DNA of 64,000 nucleotides from NCBI GenBank assembly GCA_902558815.1, contig CACEFF010000001.1, forward strand, positions 248,001 through 312,000, given 5' to 3'. The notes under the pieces are model-generated. The model had not been told where the DNA came from and made no database searches. It saw nothing but the letters and a program-made list of their open reading frames with translations. Numbering within the stretch: position 1 is the stretch's first letter; each line of letters starts with the position of its first letter. The DNA comes from an uncultured Pelagibacteraceae bacterium. Lineage in GTDB: Bacteria; Pseudomonadota; Alphaproteobacteria; Pelagibacterales; Pelagibacteraceae. Below, piece by piece: positions 27,308 through 36,087 of the stretch. Position numbers and translations under genes: made by a program.

Positions 27308-27871
27308 ATGGCCTTAAAAAATTTAATCATTTGTGGAAATAATACATTATTTAAAATCTTAAACGAAATAAAAGATGTTCTTAAATTTCAATTAATTAAT
27401 GTTCCCGAAGACAATTTAATTGATTTAAAACTAAACAAATTTGATAATTATTTAATCATTTCAAAAAAGAAAATTGAAAATTTAAATAATCAAATTATAA
27501 TTAGAGAGTTTCCAATCAAAATAGATAAACTTTTACGACTAATTAATATAAATTTCTTAAAATTTAGATTCAATTTGCAATCAAAAATAAATATTGGATC
27601 TTATACTTTAGATTTGAATTCAAGAATTATTGAAACTAATAAAAACAAACTAAATCTTACTGAGAGAGAAATAGATATAGTAGTTTTTTTAAAAAATTCA
27701 GAGAAACCAATATCTGTAAGTGAATTACAAAAGGATGTTTGGGGCCATACTTCAAAATTAGAAACTCATACGGTTGAAACACATATATATAGGTTAAGAA
27801 AAAAAATTAAAGACAAATTTGACGACGAAAATTTTATAATAAGTGCAAAAAATGGATATTTAATAAATTGA
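27308..27871 (+). CDS. OmpR/PhoB-type winged-helix regulator with a degenerate receiver
   Basis: A 187-residue protein. The last 95 residues are a Trans_reg_C DNA-binding domain (LTEREIDIVVFLKN, then VSELQKDVWG and TVETHIYRLRKKI, the recognition helix, and a closing ISAKNGYLIN wing). The first 90 residues look like a receiver fold that has lost its phospho-acceptor: the strand NYLIIS has no Asp and the Lys-Pro motif is not seen. It probably acts without phosphorylation. The stop overlaps the TTG start of arfA (TTGA, 27868-27871). Targets are unknown. Confidence 0.8.
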   Translation: MALKNLIICGNNTLFKILNEIKDVLKFQLINVPEDNLIDLKLNKFDNYLIISKKKIENLNNQIIIREFPIKIDKLLRLININFLKFRFNLQSKINIGSYTLDLNSRIIETNKNKLNLTEREIDIVVFLKNSEKPISVSELQKDVWGHTSKLETHTVETHIYRLRKKIKDKFDDENFIISAKNGYLIN

Positions 27872-27987
27872 AAAAAAAAAATAAAATTGCCCGAGATCTA
27901 TTTACGAATAAATATAAACAAAGAGTTATTAAGCCTAAAAAAGGAAAAGGAAGTTTTCAAAGAAAAAAAAATAAAATTAAAGTCTAG
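27868..27987 (+). CDS. arfA: ArfA-type alternative ribosome-rescue factor (short gene)
   Basis: This 39-residue basic protein (TTG start, TAG stop at 27985-27987) aligns without gaps to the E. coli ArfA core: KQRVIKPKKGKGSFQRKK matches the E. coli segment with RQRV, KKGKGS and RK. About 15 of 32 positions are identical by my alignment. ArfA recruits RF2 to free ribosomes stalled on mRNAs without a stop codon. The TTG overlaps the upstream gene's TGA, so translation is probably coupled. An 11-nt A run follows the start codon. The gene converges on the PfkB kinase gene and overlaps it by 11 bp. Confidence 0.85.
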   Translation: MKKKNKIARDLFTNKYKQRVIKPKKGKGSFQRKKNKIKV

Positions 27988-28906
27988 CACCTATTTGTTG
28001 AATTATTTTAGATGACATTTCTGTTCCCTTTTTAAGGCAATCGTTACTTGATAGATTGTTTATTATTCCATGAAGATAGCCCGCTGCAAATAAATCACCT
28101 GCTCCAGTTAAATCAACTAACTTTAAATTTTTTTCTATACCTATCTCAATAATTTCATTTCCATTTATTGAAATTGCCCCTTTATCACCTCTTGTAATCA
28201 CTAAAAGCTTTTTGATTTGTTTAGCGAATTCAATAACTTCATTAAAATTATTAGCATCTATTAGTGATATTATTTCCTCTTCATTTGCAAAAGTAATATC
28301 TAATCTATTCTTTACCAACTCTAAAAAATGAGGTTTATGTCTATCAACACAAAATTTATCTGATAATGACATAGCAACTTTTTTTGAGTTATTTATTGCT
28401 TTATCAAAAGCTTTTTTAGGATCTCCTTCGTCCCATAAATAACCCTCTAAAAATAAAATTTCACTTTGTTTTAATGCATCTGAACTGACATCATTTTCAT
28501 TAATTTTACCAGCTGTGCCTAAGAACGTGCACATTGTTCTTTCAGAGTCTGGAGTTACTAAAATTAAACAAGTTCCTGTTGGAAGGTTTTCTTTTTTCTT
28601 ATTATAAATATATTTGACATTTTCTTTTTTTAACCCAATTTCATACTCATTACCTAATTTATCATCAGAAATTTTTCCTATAAATCCTACATTATTGCCA
28701 AGTTGTGATAAACCAACAATTGAATTAGCAACTGATCCTCCAGAGACAGTTTTTTCAATTTTGAGACTAGTTAATAGTTTTTTAAACTCATTTTCATCAA
28801 ATATCAGTTTCATGTTGCTCTTTGATAAATTATTACTGATAATAAAATCATCATTGACTTTACAAATGACATCTACTATTGCGTTTCCTATTCCCAAAAT
28901 ATTCAT
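27977..28906 (-). CDS. PfkB-family carbohydrate/adenosine kinase
   Basis: A 309-residue ribokinase-superfamily enzyme. The N-terminal GIGNAIVDVICKV motif, the GGSVANSIVGLSQLG substrate region near residue 56, and the C-terminal DLTGAGDLFAAGYL motif with the catalytic Asp near residue 268 are all visible. It resembles the adenosine kinase group, but other sugar or nucleoside substrates are possible. It begins one base after the nth stop. Its 3' end overlaps arfA on the opposite strand. Confidence 0.88.
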   Translation of the reverse strand: MNILGIGNAIVDVICKVNDDFIISNNLSKSNMKLIFDENEFKKLLTSLKIEKTVSGGSVANSIVGLSQLGNNVGFIGKISDDKLGNEYEIGLKKENVKYIYNKKKENLPTGTCLILVTPDSERTMCTFLGTAGKINENDVSSDALKQSEILFLEGYLWDEGDPKKAFDKAINNSKKVAMSLSDKFCVDRHKPHFLELVKNRLDITFANEEEIISLIDANNFNEVIEFAKQIKKLLVITRGDKGAISINGNEIIEIGIEKNLKLVDLTGAGDLFAAGYLHGIINNLSSNDCLKKGTEMSSKIIQQIGARL

Positions 28907-29560
28907 TTATGCTTTTATGGTTTTAACTGGTTTTTTTCTATTAGGATAACAAGTAGTACATATTTTACAAGTTATTCCAAAACAGTCTCTAGCTCTACAA
29001 TATTCTCTACCATAATAAATAATTTGTAAATGTAACTTATTCCAATTTTTTTTTGGAAATAATCTTTTTAAATCTTTTTCAGTTTGAATGACGTTTTTAC
29101 CGTTTGTTAGCCCCCATCTTTGGGCTAATCTATGAATATGAGTATCTACGGGGAAAGCTGGATGACCAAATCCTTGTGACATAACTACACTTGCAGTTTT
29201 ATGACCTACACCAGGGAGTTTTTCTAAATCTTCAAATGTATTTGGAACTTTACCAGCATGTTTCTGAATTAATAAATTTGAGAGATTATAAATACTTTTA
29301 GCTTTAATTCTGAAAATACCAATTTTTTTTATCAATTTTTCAATTTTTTTTCTACCTAATTTGCGAAAGTGATGAGGTTTATAATATTTTGGATAAATTT
29401 TACTTGTTACATTGTTTACATTAACATCTGTGCATTGAGCAGAGAGAAGTACAGAAATTAATAAAGTAAAAACATTTCTACTTTTAAGAGGAACAGTAAT
29501 TTTAGGATATGTTTTGTTAAGTATTTTTAAAATTTTTTTTGCTCGTTGAGTCTCATTCAT
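28907..29560 (-). CDS. nth: Nth, endonuclease III
   Basis: A DNA glycosylase/AP lyase that removes oxidised pyrimidines in base-excision repair. The 217-residue protein has the helix-hairpin-helix LPGVGHKTASVV near residue 115 with the catalytic Lys, the VDTHIHRLAQRWGL segment with the catalytic Asp, and four cysteines in CRARDCFGITCKICTTC for the 4Fe-4S cluster. It lies between dapB, overlapping by one base, and the PfkB kinase. Spacing of the cysteines is close to the usual C-x6-C-x2-C-x5-C pattern, but more compact by eye. Confidence 0.95.
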   Translation of the reverse strand: MNETQRAKKILKILNKTYPKITVPLKSRNVFTLLISVLLSAQCTDVNVNNVTSKIYPKYYKPHHFRKLGRKKIEKLIKKIGIFRIKAKSIYNLSNLLIQKHAGKVPNTFEDLEKLPGVGHKTASVVMSQGFGHPAFPVDTHIHRLAQRWGLTNGKNVIQTEKDLKRLFPKKNWNKLHLQIIYYGREYCRARDCFGITCKICTTCYPNRKKPVKTIKA

Positions 29561-30336
29561 TATTTAAAATTCATTAAATCTCTCATCGAATAAAGACCAG
29601 TTTTTTTTTTCATTAACCATTTTGCAGCTAATAATGCACCTTCAGAATATAAACCTCTATCAAAAGCTTCATGATTTAAAGTAATTATTTCTTTACCACT
29701 TGAGAACTTTACTTCATGTTCACCAATAATTTCACCTTTTCTTAAAGAATTGAAATTTATTTTATTTCCATATGGAAAATTTTTATTATTCAAATATTTT
29801 TTTCCTATTAAATTATAAAAATCTTTATTTTTACCTTTTGCAATTCCTTTTCCTAACATTAATGCGGTCCCTGAAGGATAATCTTTTTTATGTTTATGAT
29901 GTACTTCAAAAATTTTACTTAAAAATTTTACCCCTAATGAACTTGATGCAATTTCAGTCAAGTATATTAAAAGGTTAATTCCTAAACTCATATTCCCAGC
30001 TTTCAAAATTGGAATATTCTTTGAAAATCTCTTGATTAAATTTTCCTCTTTTTTTGTAAAACCCGTTGTTCCTATAACTACTTTTTTTTTTAGTTTTGAT
30101 GCAATTTTTAGAACCTGGAAAGTACATCTAGGTATTGTGAAATCTACAATTACATCTGCTTTTTTAAATGCCTCTTCACTATTCAAATCAATTTTAATTC
30201 CATTTATTTTTTTATCTATCTTTTTGCTCTCTGTGATAGTTACTAATTCAAAATTTTTATCTTTTTTTACAGATTTAATTATCTGTTGACCCATTCGCCC
30301 CATACATCCTGTGATAGCTAAGTTTGTTTTTTTCAT
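29560..30336 (-). CDS. dapB: DapB, 4-hydroxy-tetrahydrodipicolinate reductase
   Basis: DapB reduces the cyclic intermediate of the lysine/diaminopimelate pathway with NAD(P)H. The 258-residue protein has the nucleotide-binding ITGCMGRMGQQI motif (residues about 8-19), VIGTTGF near 88, and the catalytic EVHHKHKKDYPSGTAL segment near 144. Its ATG overlaps the stop of the small membrane-protein gene (ATGA), which itself overlaps dnaJ, so it is co-transcribed with the dnaK/dnaJ heat-shock genes. Confidence 0.96.
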   Translation of the reverse strand: MKKTNLAITGCMGRMGQQIIKSVKKDKNFELVTITESKKIDKKINGIKIDLNSEEAFKKADVIVDFTIPRCTFQVLKIASKLKKKVVIGTTGFTKKEENLIKRFSKNIPILKAGNMSLGINLLIYLTEIASSSLGVKFLSKIFEVHHKHKKDYPSGTALMLGKGIAKGKNKDFYNLIGKKYLNNKNFPYGNKINFNSLRKGEIIGEHEVKFSSGKEIITLNHEAFDRGLYSEGALLAAKWLMKKKTGLYSMRDLMNFK

Positions 30337-30503
30337 TTAAAGATAAGATATGAAAATATCACAATGGATACAACAATAATACACCAAATGAATAAATTTT
30401 TAATAAACAGATTTGAATGAGAATTTGATTTCAAAAAACCTGGAAGAATGAGAATTAAAACTGCTATTAAAAATATAGCTGGAACTATTTGTTCTATGGC
30501 CAT
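30333..30503 (-). CDS. Small two-span membrane protein (56 aa)
   Basis: A complete 56-codon gene that fills the dnaJ-dapB gap exactly. The start is ATG at 30501-30503, overlapping the dnaJ TAA (TAATG), and the stop is TGA at 30333-30335, overlapping the dapB ATG (ATGA). The product has two hydrophobic segments (about residues 6-24 and 37-54) joined by a short loop (KSNSHSN), and both ends look cytosolic. I do not recognise the family. The double coupling argues that it is translated. Confidence 0.78.
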   Translation of the reverse strand: MAIEQIVPAIFLIAVLILILPGFLKSNSHSNLFIKNLFIWCIIVVSIVIFSYLIFK

Positions 30504-31633
30504 TAACTATTCCAAAAACTTTTAGCTTTTTGAAAGAATTTTTTGATGCTTGGATTAGATTTTTCATTTTCAATTTTTCTAAATCTTTCTAATATCTCTT
30601 TCTGTTCTTTATTTAAATAAACAGGAACTTCTGTTTTAACTTGTACATATAAGTCACCAAAATCTCCTCTTCGCATAAAGGGCATACCCTTTCCTTTCAA
30701 TCTAAATTGTTTTCCATCTTGTGTACCGTCTGGAATCTTTATCTTTGCTTTTTTTCCATCAATTGTAGGAATTTCGATAGTTGTTCCTAGCGCTGCATCT
30801 GCAATTGAAATTGGAAATTCAAAAAATAGATTTACATCTGATCTCTTAAATAGTTCGTGAGATTTTACATTTATAAATAAATACAAGTCCCCAGTAGCTC
30901 CTCCACGTGTTCCAGCTTCACCTTTTCCTGCAAGTCTTATTCTTGTTCCATCATCAACCCCTTTAGGAATTGTTACAGAAATCTTTTTTGAGGTTTGTTT
31001 ATTACCTTGTCCATTGCAATCTGTACAAGGATTAGTAATTTCTTCACCACTTCCAGCACATTGTGGGCACGTTTGTTGAACTGTGAAAAAACCTTGGTTC
31101 GAACGTACTCTTCCATTTCCTCCACAATAAGTACATCTATCTGGACTCGATCCTGGTTTTGAGCCATTCCCTTTACATGTGTTACATTTTTCCGAAGTAG
31201 TGAACTGAATATTTTGTTTTTTCCCGGAATAAGCTTCTTCTAGTGAAATTGATAAGTCATATCTTAAATCCGAGCCTCTATTGTTTGAATTACGTCCTCG
31301 AGAGCTTCTTCTTCCTCCACCACCAAAGTCTCCAAAAAAATCTTCAAAAATATCTGAAAAATCTGCCCCACTAAAACCACCAAATCCTCCTTGACCACCA
31401 CCACCATTTTCAAAAGCAGCGTGTCCGAAATTATCATAGTTTTCTTTTTTTGATTTATCAGAAAGAACACCGTAAGCTTCACTTGCCTCTTTAAACTTAT
31501 CTTCTGCAGATTTATCACCAGGGTTTTTATCTGGGTGGTATTTAACTGCTAATTTTCTGTAAGCTGATTTAAGTTCTTCAGGGTTTGCACTTTTATTAAC
31601 ACCCAAGACATCATAATAATCTCTCTTAGCCAT
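30503..31633 (-). CDS. dnaJ: DnaJ, Hsp40 co-chaperone
   Basis: DnaJ delivers clients to DnaK and stimulates its ATPase. The 376-residue type I protein has the J domain with the HPD motif ([11 protein letters not shown] near residue 31), a Gly/Phe-rich linker (about 75-110), and four zinc motifs [24 protein letters not shown] and CTDCNGQG. The two beta-sandwich domains follow. It lies 28 bp downstream of dnaK and shares the dnaK heat-shock promoter. Confidence 0.98.
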   Translation of the reverse strand: MAKRDYYDVLGVNKSANPEELKSAYRKLAVKYHPDKNPGDKSAEDKFKEASEAYGVLSDKSKKENYDNFGHAAFENGGGGQGGFGGFSGADFSDIFEDFFGDFGGGGRRSSRGRNSNNRGSDLRYDLSISLEEAYSGKKQNIQFTTSEKCNTCKGNGSKPGSSPDRCTYCGGNGRVRSNQGFFTVQQTCPQCAGSGEEITNPCTDCNGQGNKQTSKKISVTIPKGVDDGTRIRLAGKGEAGTRGGATGDLYLFINVKSHELFKRSDVNLFFEFPISIADAALGTTIEIPTIDGKKAKIKIPDGTQDGKQFRLKGKGMPFMRRGDFGDLYVQVKTEVPVYLNKEQKEILERFRKIENEKSNPSIKKFFQKAKSFWNS

Positions 31634-31661
31634 GTATATAACCTGGACAAATAGATGTCAG

Positions 31662-33587
31662 TTAAGCGCTTTTTTCTTTATTATCGTCTTTTACTTCCTC
31701 AAAATCCGCATCAACAACATTATCGTCTTTTTTTCCCTTTTCATCGTTTCCATCATCTTTATTAGACTCAGGTTTTGTGCTTTGTTGTGATTTATAAATT
31801 GCTTCACCTAATTTCATAGATGCTTGAACTAAAGCCTCAGTTTTTTTCTTAATATCTTCAATATCTTCTCCTTTTAGAGACTCTTTAAGATCATTAGACC
31901 CATCTTCAATAGCTTTTTTTTCAGCCTCAGAAACTTTAGATCCATGTTCTTTTAGATTTTTTTCTGTTGAATGGATTAAAGTATCTGCTTGATTTCTTAT
32001 GTCCACCGACTCTCTCTTCTTTTTATCTGCATCTTTATTTGCCTCTGCTTCTTTGACCATTTTTTCAATTTCCTCATCACTTAAACCACCAGATGCTTGG
32101 ATTTGAATTTTCTGCTCTTTACCAGTTCCTTTATCTTTAGCTGATACATTAACGATCCCGTTAGCGTCGATATCAAAAGTTACTTCTATTTGAGGTACTC
32201 CTCTTGCAGCTGGAGCGATACCAACTAATTCGAAGTTACCTAGCAATTTATTATCTGTAGCCATTTCCCTCTCACCCTGAAGGACTCTAATTGAAACAGC
32301 AGGTTGATTATCCTCAGCAGTAGAAAATACTTGGCTTTTTTTTGTTGGTATGGTTGTATTTTTTTCAATAAGTTTTGTAGAAACACCACCAAGTGTTTCA
32401 ATCCCTAAAGATAACGGAGTAACATCTAACAAAAGAACATCTTTAACGTCACCTTGTAATACACCAGCTTGAATAGCAGCACCCATAGCCACTACTTCAT
32501 CTGGATTAACGCTTTTGTTTGGTTCCTTCCCAAAGAAATTTTTAACCTCACTAATTACTTTTGGCATTCTGGTCATACCCCCAACCATCACCACTTCATC
32601 TATATCACTGGCAGAAATACCAGCATCTTTTAGAGCAGTTTTGCATGGTGGAATTGTTTTTGTAATTAAATCCTCAACCAAAGCTTCAAGTTTAGCTCTA
32701 GTCATTTTTAAATTAATATGTTTAGGACCAGTTTTATCAGCTGTTATAAATGGTAAATTAATATCTGTTTGTTCTGCGGCAGACAGCTCAATTTTAGCTT
32801 TCTCAGCAGCTTCCTTTAATCTTTGTAATGCAAGTTTATCTGATTTTAAATCTACGCCACTATCTTTTTTAAATTCAGAAATTAAATATTCTACTATTGT
32901 GTTATCAAAGTCTTCTCCACCCAAAAAAGTATCACCATTTGTTGATTTTACTTCAAACACACCATCACCTAATTCAAGGATAGAAACATCAAAAGTTCCT
33001 CCACCTAAATCGTAGACTGCGATTTTTTTGTTTTGTTTTTTATCTAATCCATAAGCTAACGATGCAGCTGTGGGTTCATTGATAATTCTTAAAACTTCTA
33101 ATCCAGCAATCTTACCAGCATCTTTAGTTGCTTGTCTTTGTGCATCATTGAAATAAGCTGGAACTGTTATTACAGCCTTAGTAACTGCTTGTCCTAAATA
33201 TTTTTCAGCAGTCTCTTTCATTTTTTGGAGTATGAAAGCAGAAATTTGTGAAGGTGAGTATTTTTCACCTTTGGCTTCTATCCAAGCATCACCTTTTTCA
33301 GAATTCACAATTTTAAAAGGAGCTGACTCGATATCTTTTTTCACCGTTGAGTCCTCAAAGTTTCTTCCAATCAATCTTTTTACTGCAAATATAGTGTTTT
33401 CGGGATTAGTTACTGCCTGTCTTTTAGCTGGTTGTCCAATCAATTTTTCATTTTCATCACTGAAAGCTACAACTGATGGTGTAGTTCTTGCACCTTCAGC
33501 ATTTTCCAAAACTTTTGCTTGGCTACCTTCCATTATAGCTACGCAAGAATTTGTTGTTCCCAAGTCTATTCCAATTATTTTACTCAT
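31662..33587 (-). CDS. dnaK: DnaK, Hsp70 chaperone
   Basis: The main cytosolic Hsp70. The 641-residue protein has the ATPase domain ([17 protein letters not shown] at the start, [32 protein letters not shown]), the interdomain linker [15 protein letters not shown] near residue 386, the substrate domain, and an acidic tail ending KEKSA. Motifs and length are normal. A sigma-32-type promoter lies 25-52 bp upstream, and dnaJ, a small membrane-protein gene and dapB follow. Confidence 0.99.
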   Translation of the reverse strand: MSKIIGIDLGTTNSCVAIMEGSQAKVLENAEGARTTPSVVAFSDENEKLIGQPAKRQAVTNPENTIFAVKRLIGRNFEDSTVKKDIESAPFKIVNSEKGDAWIEAKGEKYSPSQISAFILQKMKETAEKYLGQAVTKAVITVPAYFNDAQRQATKDAGKIAGLEVLRIINEPTAASLAYGLDKKQNKKIAVYDLGGGTFDVSILELGDGVFEVKSTNGDTFLGGEDFDNTIVEYLISEFKKDSGVDLKSDKLALQRLKEAAEKAKIELSAAEQTDINLPFITADKTGPKHINLKMTRAKLEALVEDLITKTIPPCKTALKDAGISASDIDEVVMVGGMTRMPKVISEVKNFFGKEPNKSVNPDEVVAMGAAIQAGVLQGDVKDVLLLDVTPLSLGIETLGGVSTKLIEKNTTIPTKKSQVFSTAEDNQPAVSIRVLQGEREMATDNKLLGNFELVGIAPAARGVPQIEVTFDIDANGIVNVSAKDKGTGKEQKIQIQASGGLSDEEIEKMVKEAEANKDADKKKRESVDIRNQADTLIHSTEKNLKEHGSKVSEAEKKAIEDGSNDLKESLKGEDIEDIKKKTEALVQASMKLGEAIYKSQQSTKPESNKDDGNDEKGKKDDNVVDADFEEVKDDNKEKSA

Positions 33588-33611
33588 ATCTATGTTAATC
33601 TTATTTGTTTC

Positions 33612-33639
33612 ATATAGGGGTTAAATTGATTTCTACAAG
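33612..33639 (-). promoter_or_regulatory. Sigma-32 (RpoH) heat-shock promoter of dnaK
   Basis: Read on the minus strand: CTTGTAG (33639-33633), 14 nt, then CCTATAT (33618-33612). This fits both the alphaproteobacterial RpoH pattern (CTTG, 17 nt, CYTATNT) and the E. coli one. Transcription should begin near 33605, giving a leader of about 18 nt before the dnaK ATG. The spacer length is the same as at hslV and grpE. Confidence 0.82.
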
Positions 33640-33651
33640 TTAGTACATTCA

Positions 33652-34278
33652 TTATTTCTCCTCTAAATTTTCTTTATTTTCCTCATCTTTTATAACTCTA
33701 TTTTCACTTTTTTTTGATACCCCCACTAAAGAAGGTCTTAATAATCTTTCTTTAATAGTAAATCCTTTTTGGATTTCTTGAACAATTGTCCCTGTTTCTT
33801 TCTGATCATCCTCTATTTCCATCATAGCTTGATGTAAATTTGGATCAAATTTTTTATTTAAACTATCAATTGGTTTAATGTTATTCTTTAAAAAGATAGA
33901 CATTAAATCTTTATTTATAATGTCAAAATGTTCTAACATTTTTTTTTGAGCTTCAGAACTTTTTAAAGAAACATCGTTCTCCAAAATTTGTTTTGATCGC
34001 TCAAGATTATCAAGTAAATTTAAGGCTTCTTTTGCTAAGGTAAATCCACCATATTCAAAAGCCTCATCTTTTTCTTTTTCAAATCTTCTTCTCTGATTTT
34101 CCATTTCTGCGAATGTTCTTGCTAACTTGTCTTCTAATTCTAAAATTTTATCTTCAGGATTTTTTTCTTCTAGCTGATTTTCTTTTTCATCATTATTCTC
34201 AGAGCCTTTATTAGTTTCCTCTAAAATAGGATCTTCTTTTTTATTTTCTTCAAGATTTTGGTTTTGTTCTTTTTCCAT
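33652..34278 (-). CDS. grpE: GrpE, nucleotide-exchange factor for DnaK
   Basis: GrpE releases ADP from DnaK. The 208-residue protein has an acidic N-terminus and a long coiled coil (about residues 35-95, with ELEDKLARTFAEMENQRRRFEKEKDE). The C-terminal beta domain carries KFDPNLHQAMMEIED and GFTIKERLLRPSLVGVSKK. The ATG at 34276-34278 is used; a GTG one codon earlier is possible. A sigma-32-type promoter ends 9 nt before the ATG. dnaK follows after 64 bp with its own promoter. Confidence 0.97.
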   Translation of the reverse strand: MEKEQNQNLEENKKEDPILEETNKGSENNDEKENQLEEKNPEDKILELEDKLARTFAEMENQRRRFEKEKDEAFEYGGFTLAKEALNLLDNLERSKQILENDVSLKSSEAQKKMLEHFDIINKDLMSIFLKNNIKPIDSLNKKFDPNLHQAMMEIEDDQKETGTIVQEIQKGFTIKERLLRPSLVGVSKKSENRVIKDEENKENLEEK

Positions 34279-34286
34279 CACATCTT

Positions 34287-34314
34287 ATATGGTAAGAAAA
34301 TCTTAAATTTCTAG
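34287..34314 (-). promoter_or_regulatory. Sigma-32 (RpoH) heat-shock promoter of grpE
   Basis: Minus strand: CTAGAAA (34314-34308), 14 nt, ACCATAT (34293-34287). Each box differs from the sigma-32 consensus at one position. It occupies nearly the whole gap between grpE and the divergent rdgB, whose ATG begins at 34315. The predicted transcript starts at about 34280, virtually at the grpE start codon. Confidence 0.65.
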
Positions 34315-34917
34315 ATGTTAAATAAAAAAATTAAAAAATTACTTATAGGCACTAATAATAGGGGAAAATTAAAAGAAATAAGGGATTTATTACCTAAAAA
34401 CATTAAAACGTTTTCTCTATCAGGTTTAAAAATTAAAAGTCCAAAAGAAAACGGTAAAAATTTTAGTCAAAATTCCTTGATCAAGTCAAAATATTATTCA
34501 AAAAAGACTGGATTAATTTGTTTAGCTGACGACTCTGGATTGGAAATAGATCTTTTAAAAAAAAGACCAGGTATTTTTTCGGCAAGATGGGGTGGAAAAA
34601 ATTCTAATTTTAGCAAGGCTATTAAAAAAATATTTAGAGAACTAAACAAAAAAGATAAAAATTGGAAAAATAAGAAGATTAAAGCTCGTTTTGTTTGTGC
34701 TTTATCTTTAAGTTTTTTGAATAAAAAAATAATATGTGTAGTAGGTAAAGTTGAAGGGACAATTTCACCTGAACCAAAGGGTAATAATGGTTTTGGTTAT
34801 GATCCTATTTTTATTTTAAAAAATAAGAAAAAAACATTTGGAGAAATGAAACCTTCACAAAAATATAAATTAGATCACAGATATATAGCTTTTAAAAAGA
34901 TTAAAAAATTTCTTTAA
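34315..34917 (+). CDS. rdgB: RdgB (HAM1), XTP/dITP pyrophosphatase
   Basis: RdgB removes dITP and XTP from the nucleotide pool and prevents their incorporation into DNA. The 200-residue protein starts with the IGTNNRGKLKEIRDLL substrate motif near residue 11. It shows LADDSGLEIDLLKKRPGIFSARWGG near residue 71 and NGFGYDPIFIL near 154. It is divergent from grpE, and its last 17 bp overlap the converging LpoA-like gene. Length and motifs are standard. Confidence 0.96.
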   Translation: MLNKKIKKLLIGTNNRGKLKEIRDLLPKNIKTFSLSGLKIKSPKENGKNFSQNSLIKSKYYSKKTGLICLADDSGLEIDLLKKRPGIFSARWGGKNSNFSKAIKKIFRELNKKDKNWKNKKIKARFVCALSLSFLNKKIICVVGKVEGTISPEPKGNNGFGYDPIFILKNKKKTFGEMKPSQKYKLDHRYIAFKKIKKFL

Positions 34918-36055
34918 GTTTTCCATCATCTATTTGATAAACATTTAATTTATGGTAGATCTTATTATTTTCTATATTAAAGATTCCTATTTTACCTTTA
35001 AAAGAATTTTTGTTTTTAAAAATATTTTTCGTATCAGCTAAGTTATTTTTTAAGGATAAATAGTATATTAAACCAACTAAATCATAACTCAACAAAGATA
35101 AATAATTTGGGAATTCTTTAAATTCTTTTTCAAATTTTTTTTCAAATTTTTCAAGATTTTTTTTATTGATAGATGGATAGTATATAGGTTGAATTGTTTT
35201 TTCAGATAACAAACTGTCATCAAACCATTGATTAAATGTTATTATAAATTTTTTTTTTGGTGAAACATCAGTATAGAGAAGAGATGTAATTACACTTTTT
35301 AAACTTTCATCAAAATCTGAAACAATTACAGCATCAAAATTTACTTTACCTATAGTATATTTTTTATTTAACTTCTCTAATTGTTTATCTTTGTCAACCA
35401 AATCAGAATTTTCAACTCTTTTGATCTCATCCTCGAGGTTCTGTTTTCTAATTTTATAATTTGTTATTTTTTCAATTTGTGCTGTTAATTTTGTTGGCTC
35501 AGTATCATAAAAATAATGTTTTGAAATTTTGATTTTTGATTGCTTTATTCCTTTTTTTATTTCTTCCTCATAATCAAGTTTAGGTGTTAAAATTATTGTT
35601 TTTTTTATCTCTCTAGATCTAATAAATTCTTTTATAGCTTTTAATTGTGAGGTTGCATTAACTCCTGCACTTATAACATTGTTTGGAAGATTAATTGTTT
35701 TATTAGTCAAAGATAAAAAAGTTATTTCTTTCACTTCATCTAAATAAATCAAACTTTTATAAAATACTGGACCAATAACAATTTTGATTCCCATTTCTTT
35801 AAACTCTATTGCTGATTTTATTGTTATATTTGGATCTGAACCTGTATCCTTAAGATAAATTTCCAAGTTTTCAGTTTTAATATCTTTTAATGCTGTTCTG
35901 GTTGATTTAATTATTTGATGGCCAAGATCTTTATTGTCACCCGTTATTGGTATTAAAAGGCCAATTTTTATTTTATTTTCTTCATAAGCATTAGAGGGAA
36001 ATTGATGAAAAATTAAACAGAAAATTAGAAGAAAAAGTTTTAAAATTTTAAACAT
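34901..36055 (-). CDS. LpoA-like (LppC/YraM) periplasmic binding-fold protein
   Basis: A 384-residue protein with a cleavable signal peptide (cleavage probably after SNA) and a periplasmic-binding-protein fold of type I: KIKIGLLIPITGDNKDLGHQIIKSTRTAL at the start, DTGSDPNITIKSA, VIGPVFYK and ITFNQWFDD. A charged coiled-coil insert lies at about residues 200-235. The divergent rsmI and the following dolP mirror the E. coli yraL-yraM-yraP order, which supports an LpoA-type role in activating a peptidoglycan synthase. It has no lipobox, unlike E. coli LpoA. A general substrate-binding protein is the alternative. Confidence 0.75.
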   Translation of the reverse strand: MFKILKLFLLIFCLIFHQFPSNAYEENKIKIGLLIPITGDNKDLGHQIIKSTRTALKDIKTENLEIYLKDTGSDPNITIKSAIEFKEMGIKIVIGPVFYKSLIYLDEVKEITFLSLTNKTINLPNNVISAGVNATSQLKAIKEFIRSREIKKTIILTPKLDYEEEIKKGIKQSKIKISKHYFYDTEPTKLTAQIEKITNYKIRKQNLEDEIKRVENSDLVDKDKQLEKLNKKYTIGKVNFDAVIVSDFDESLKSVITSLLYTDVSPKKKFIITFNQWFDDSLLSEKTIQPIYYPSINKKNLEKFEKKFEKEFKEFPNYLSLLSYDLVGLIYYLSLKNNLADTKNIFKNKNSFKGKIGIFNIENNKIYHKLNVYQIDDGKLKEIF

Positions 36056-36087
36056 TTTAATGATACTATATTATTTTATATGAAACC

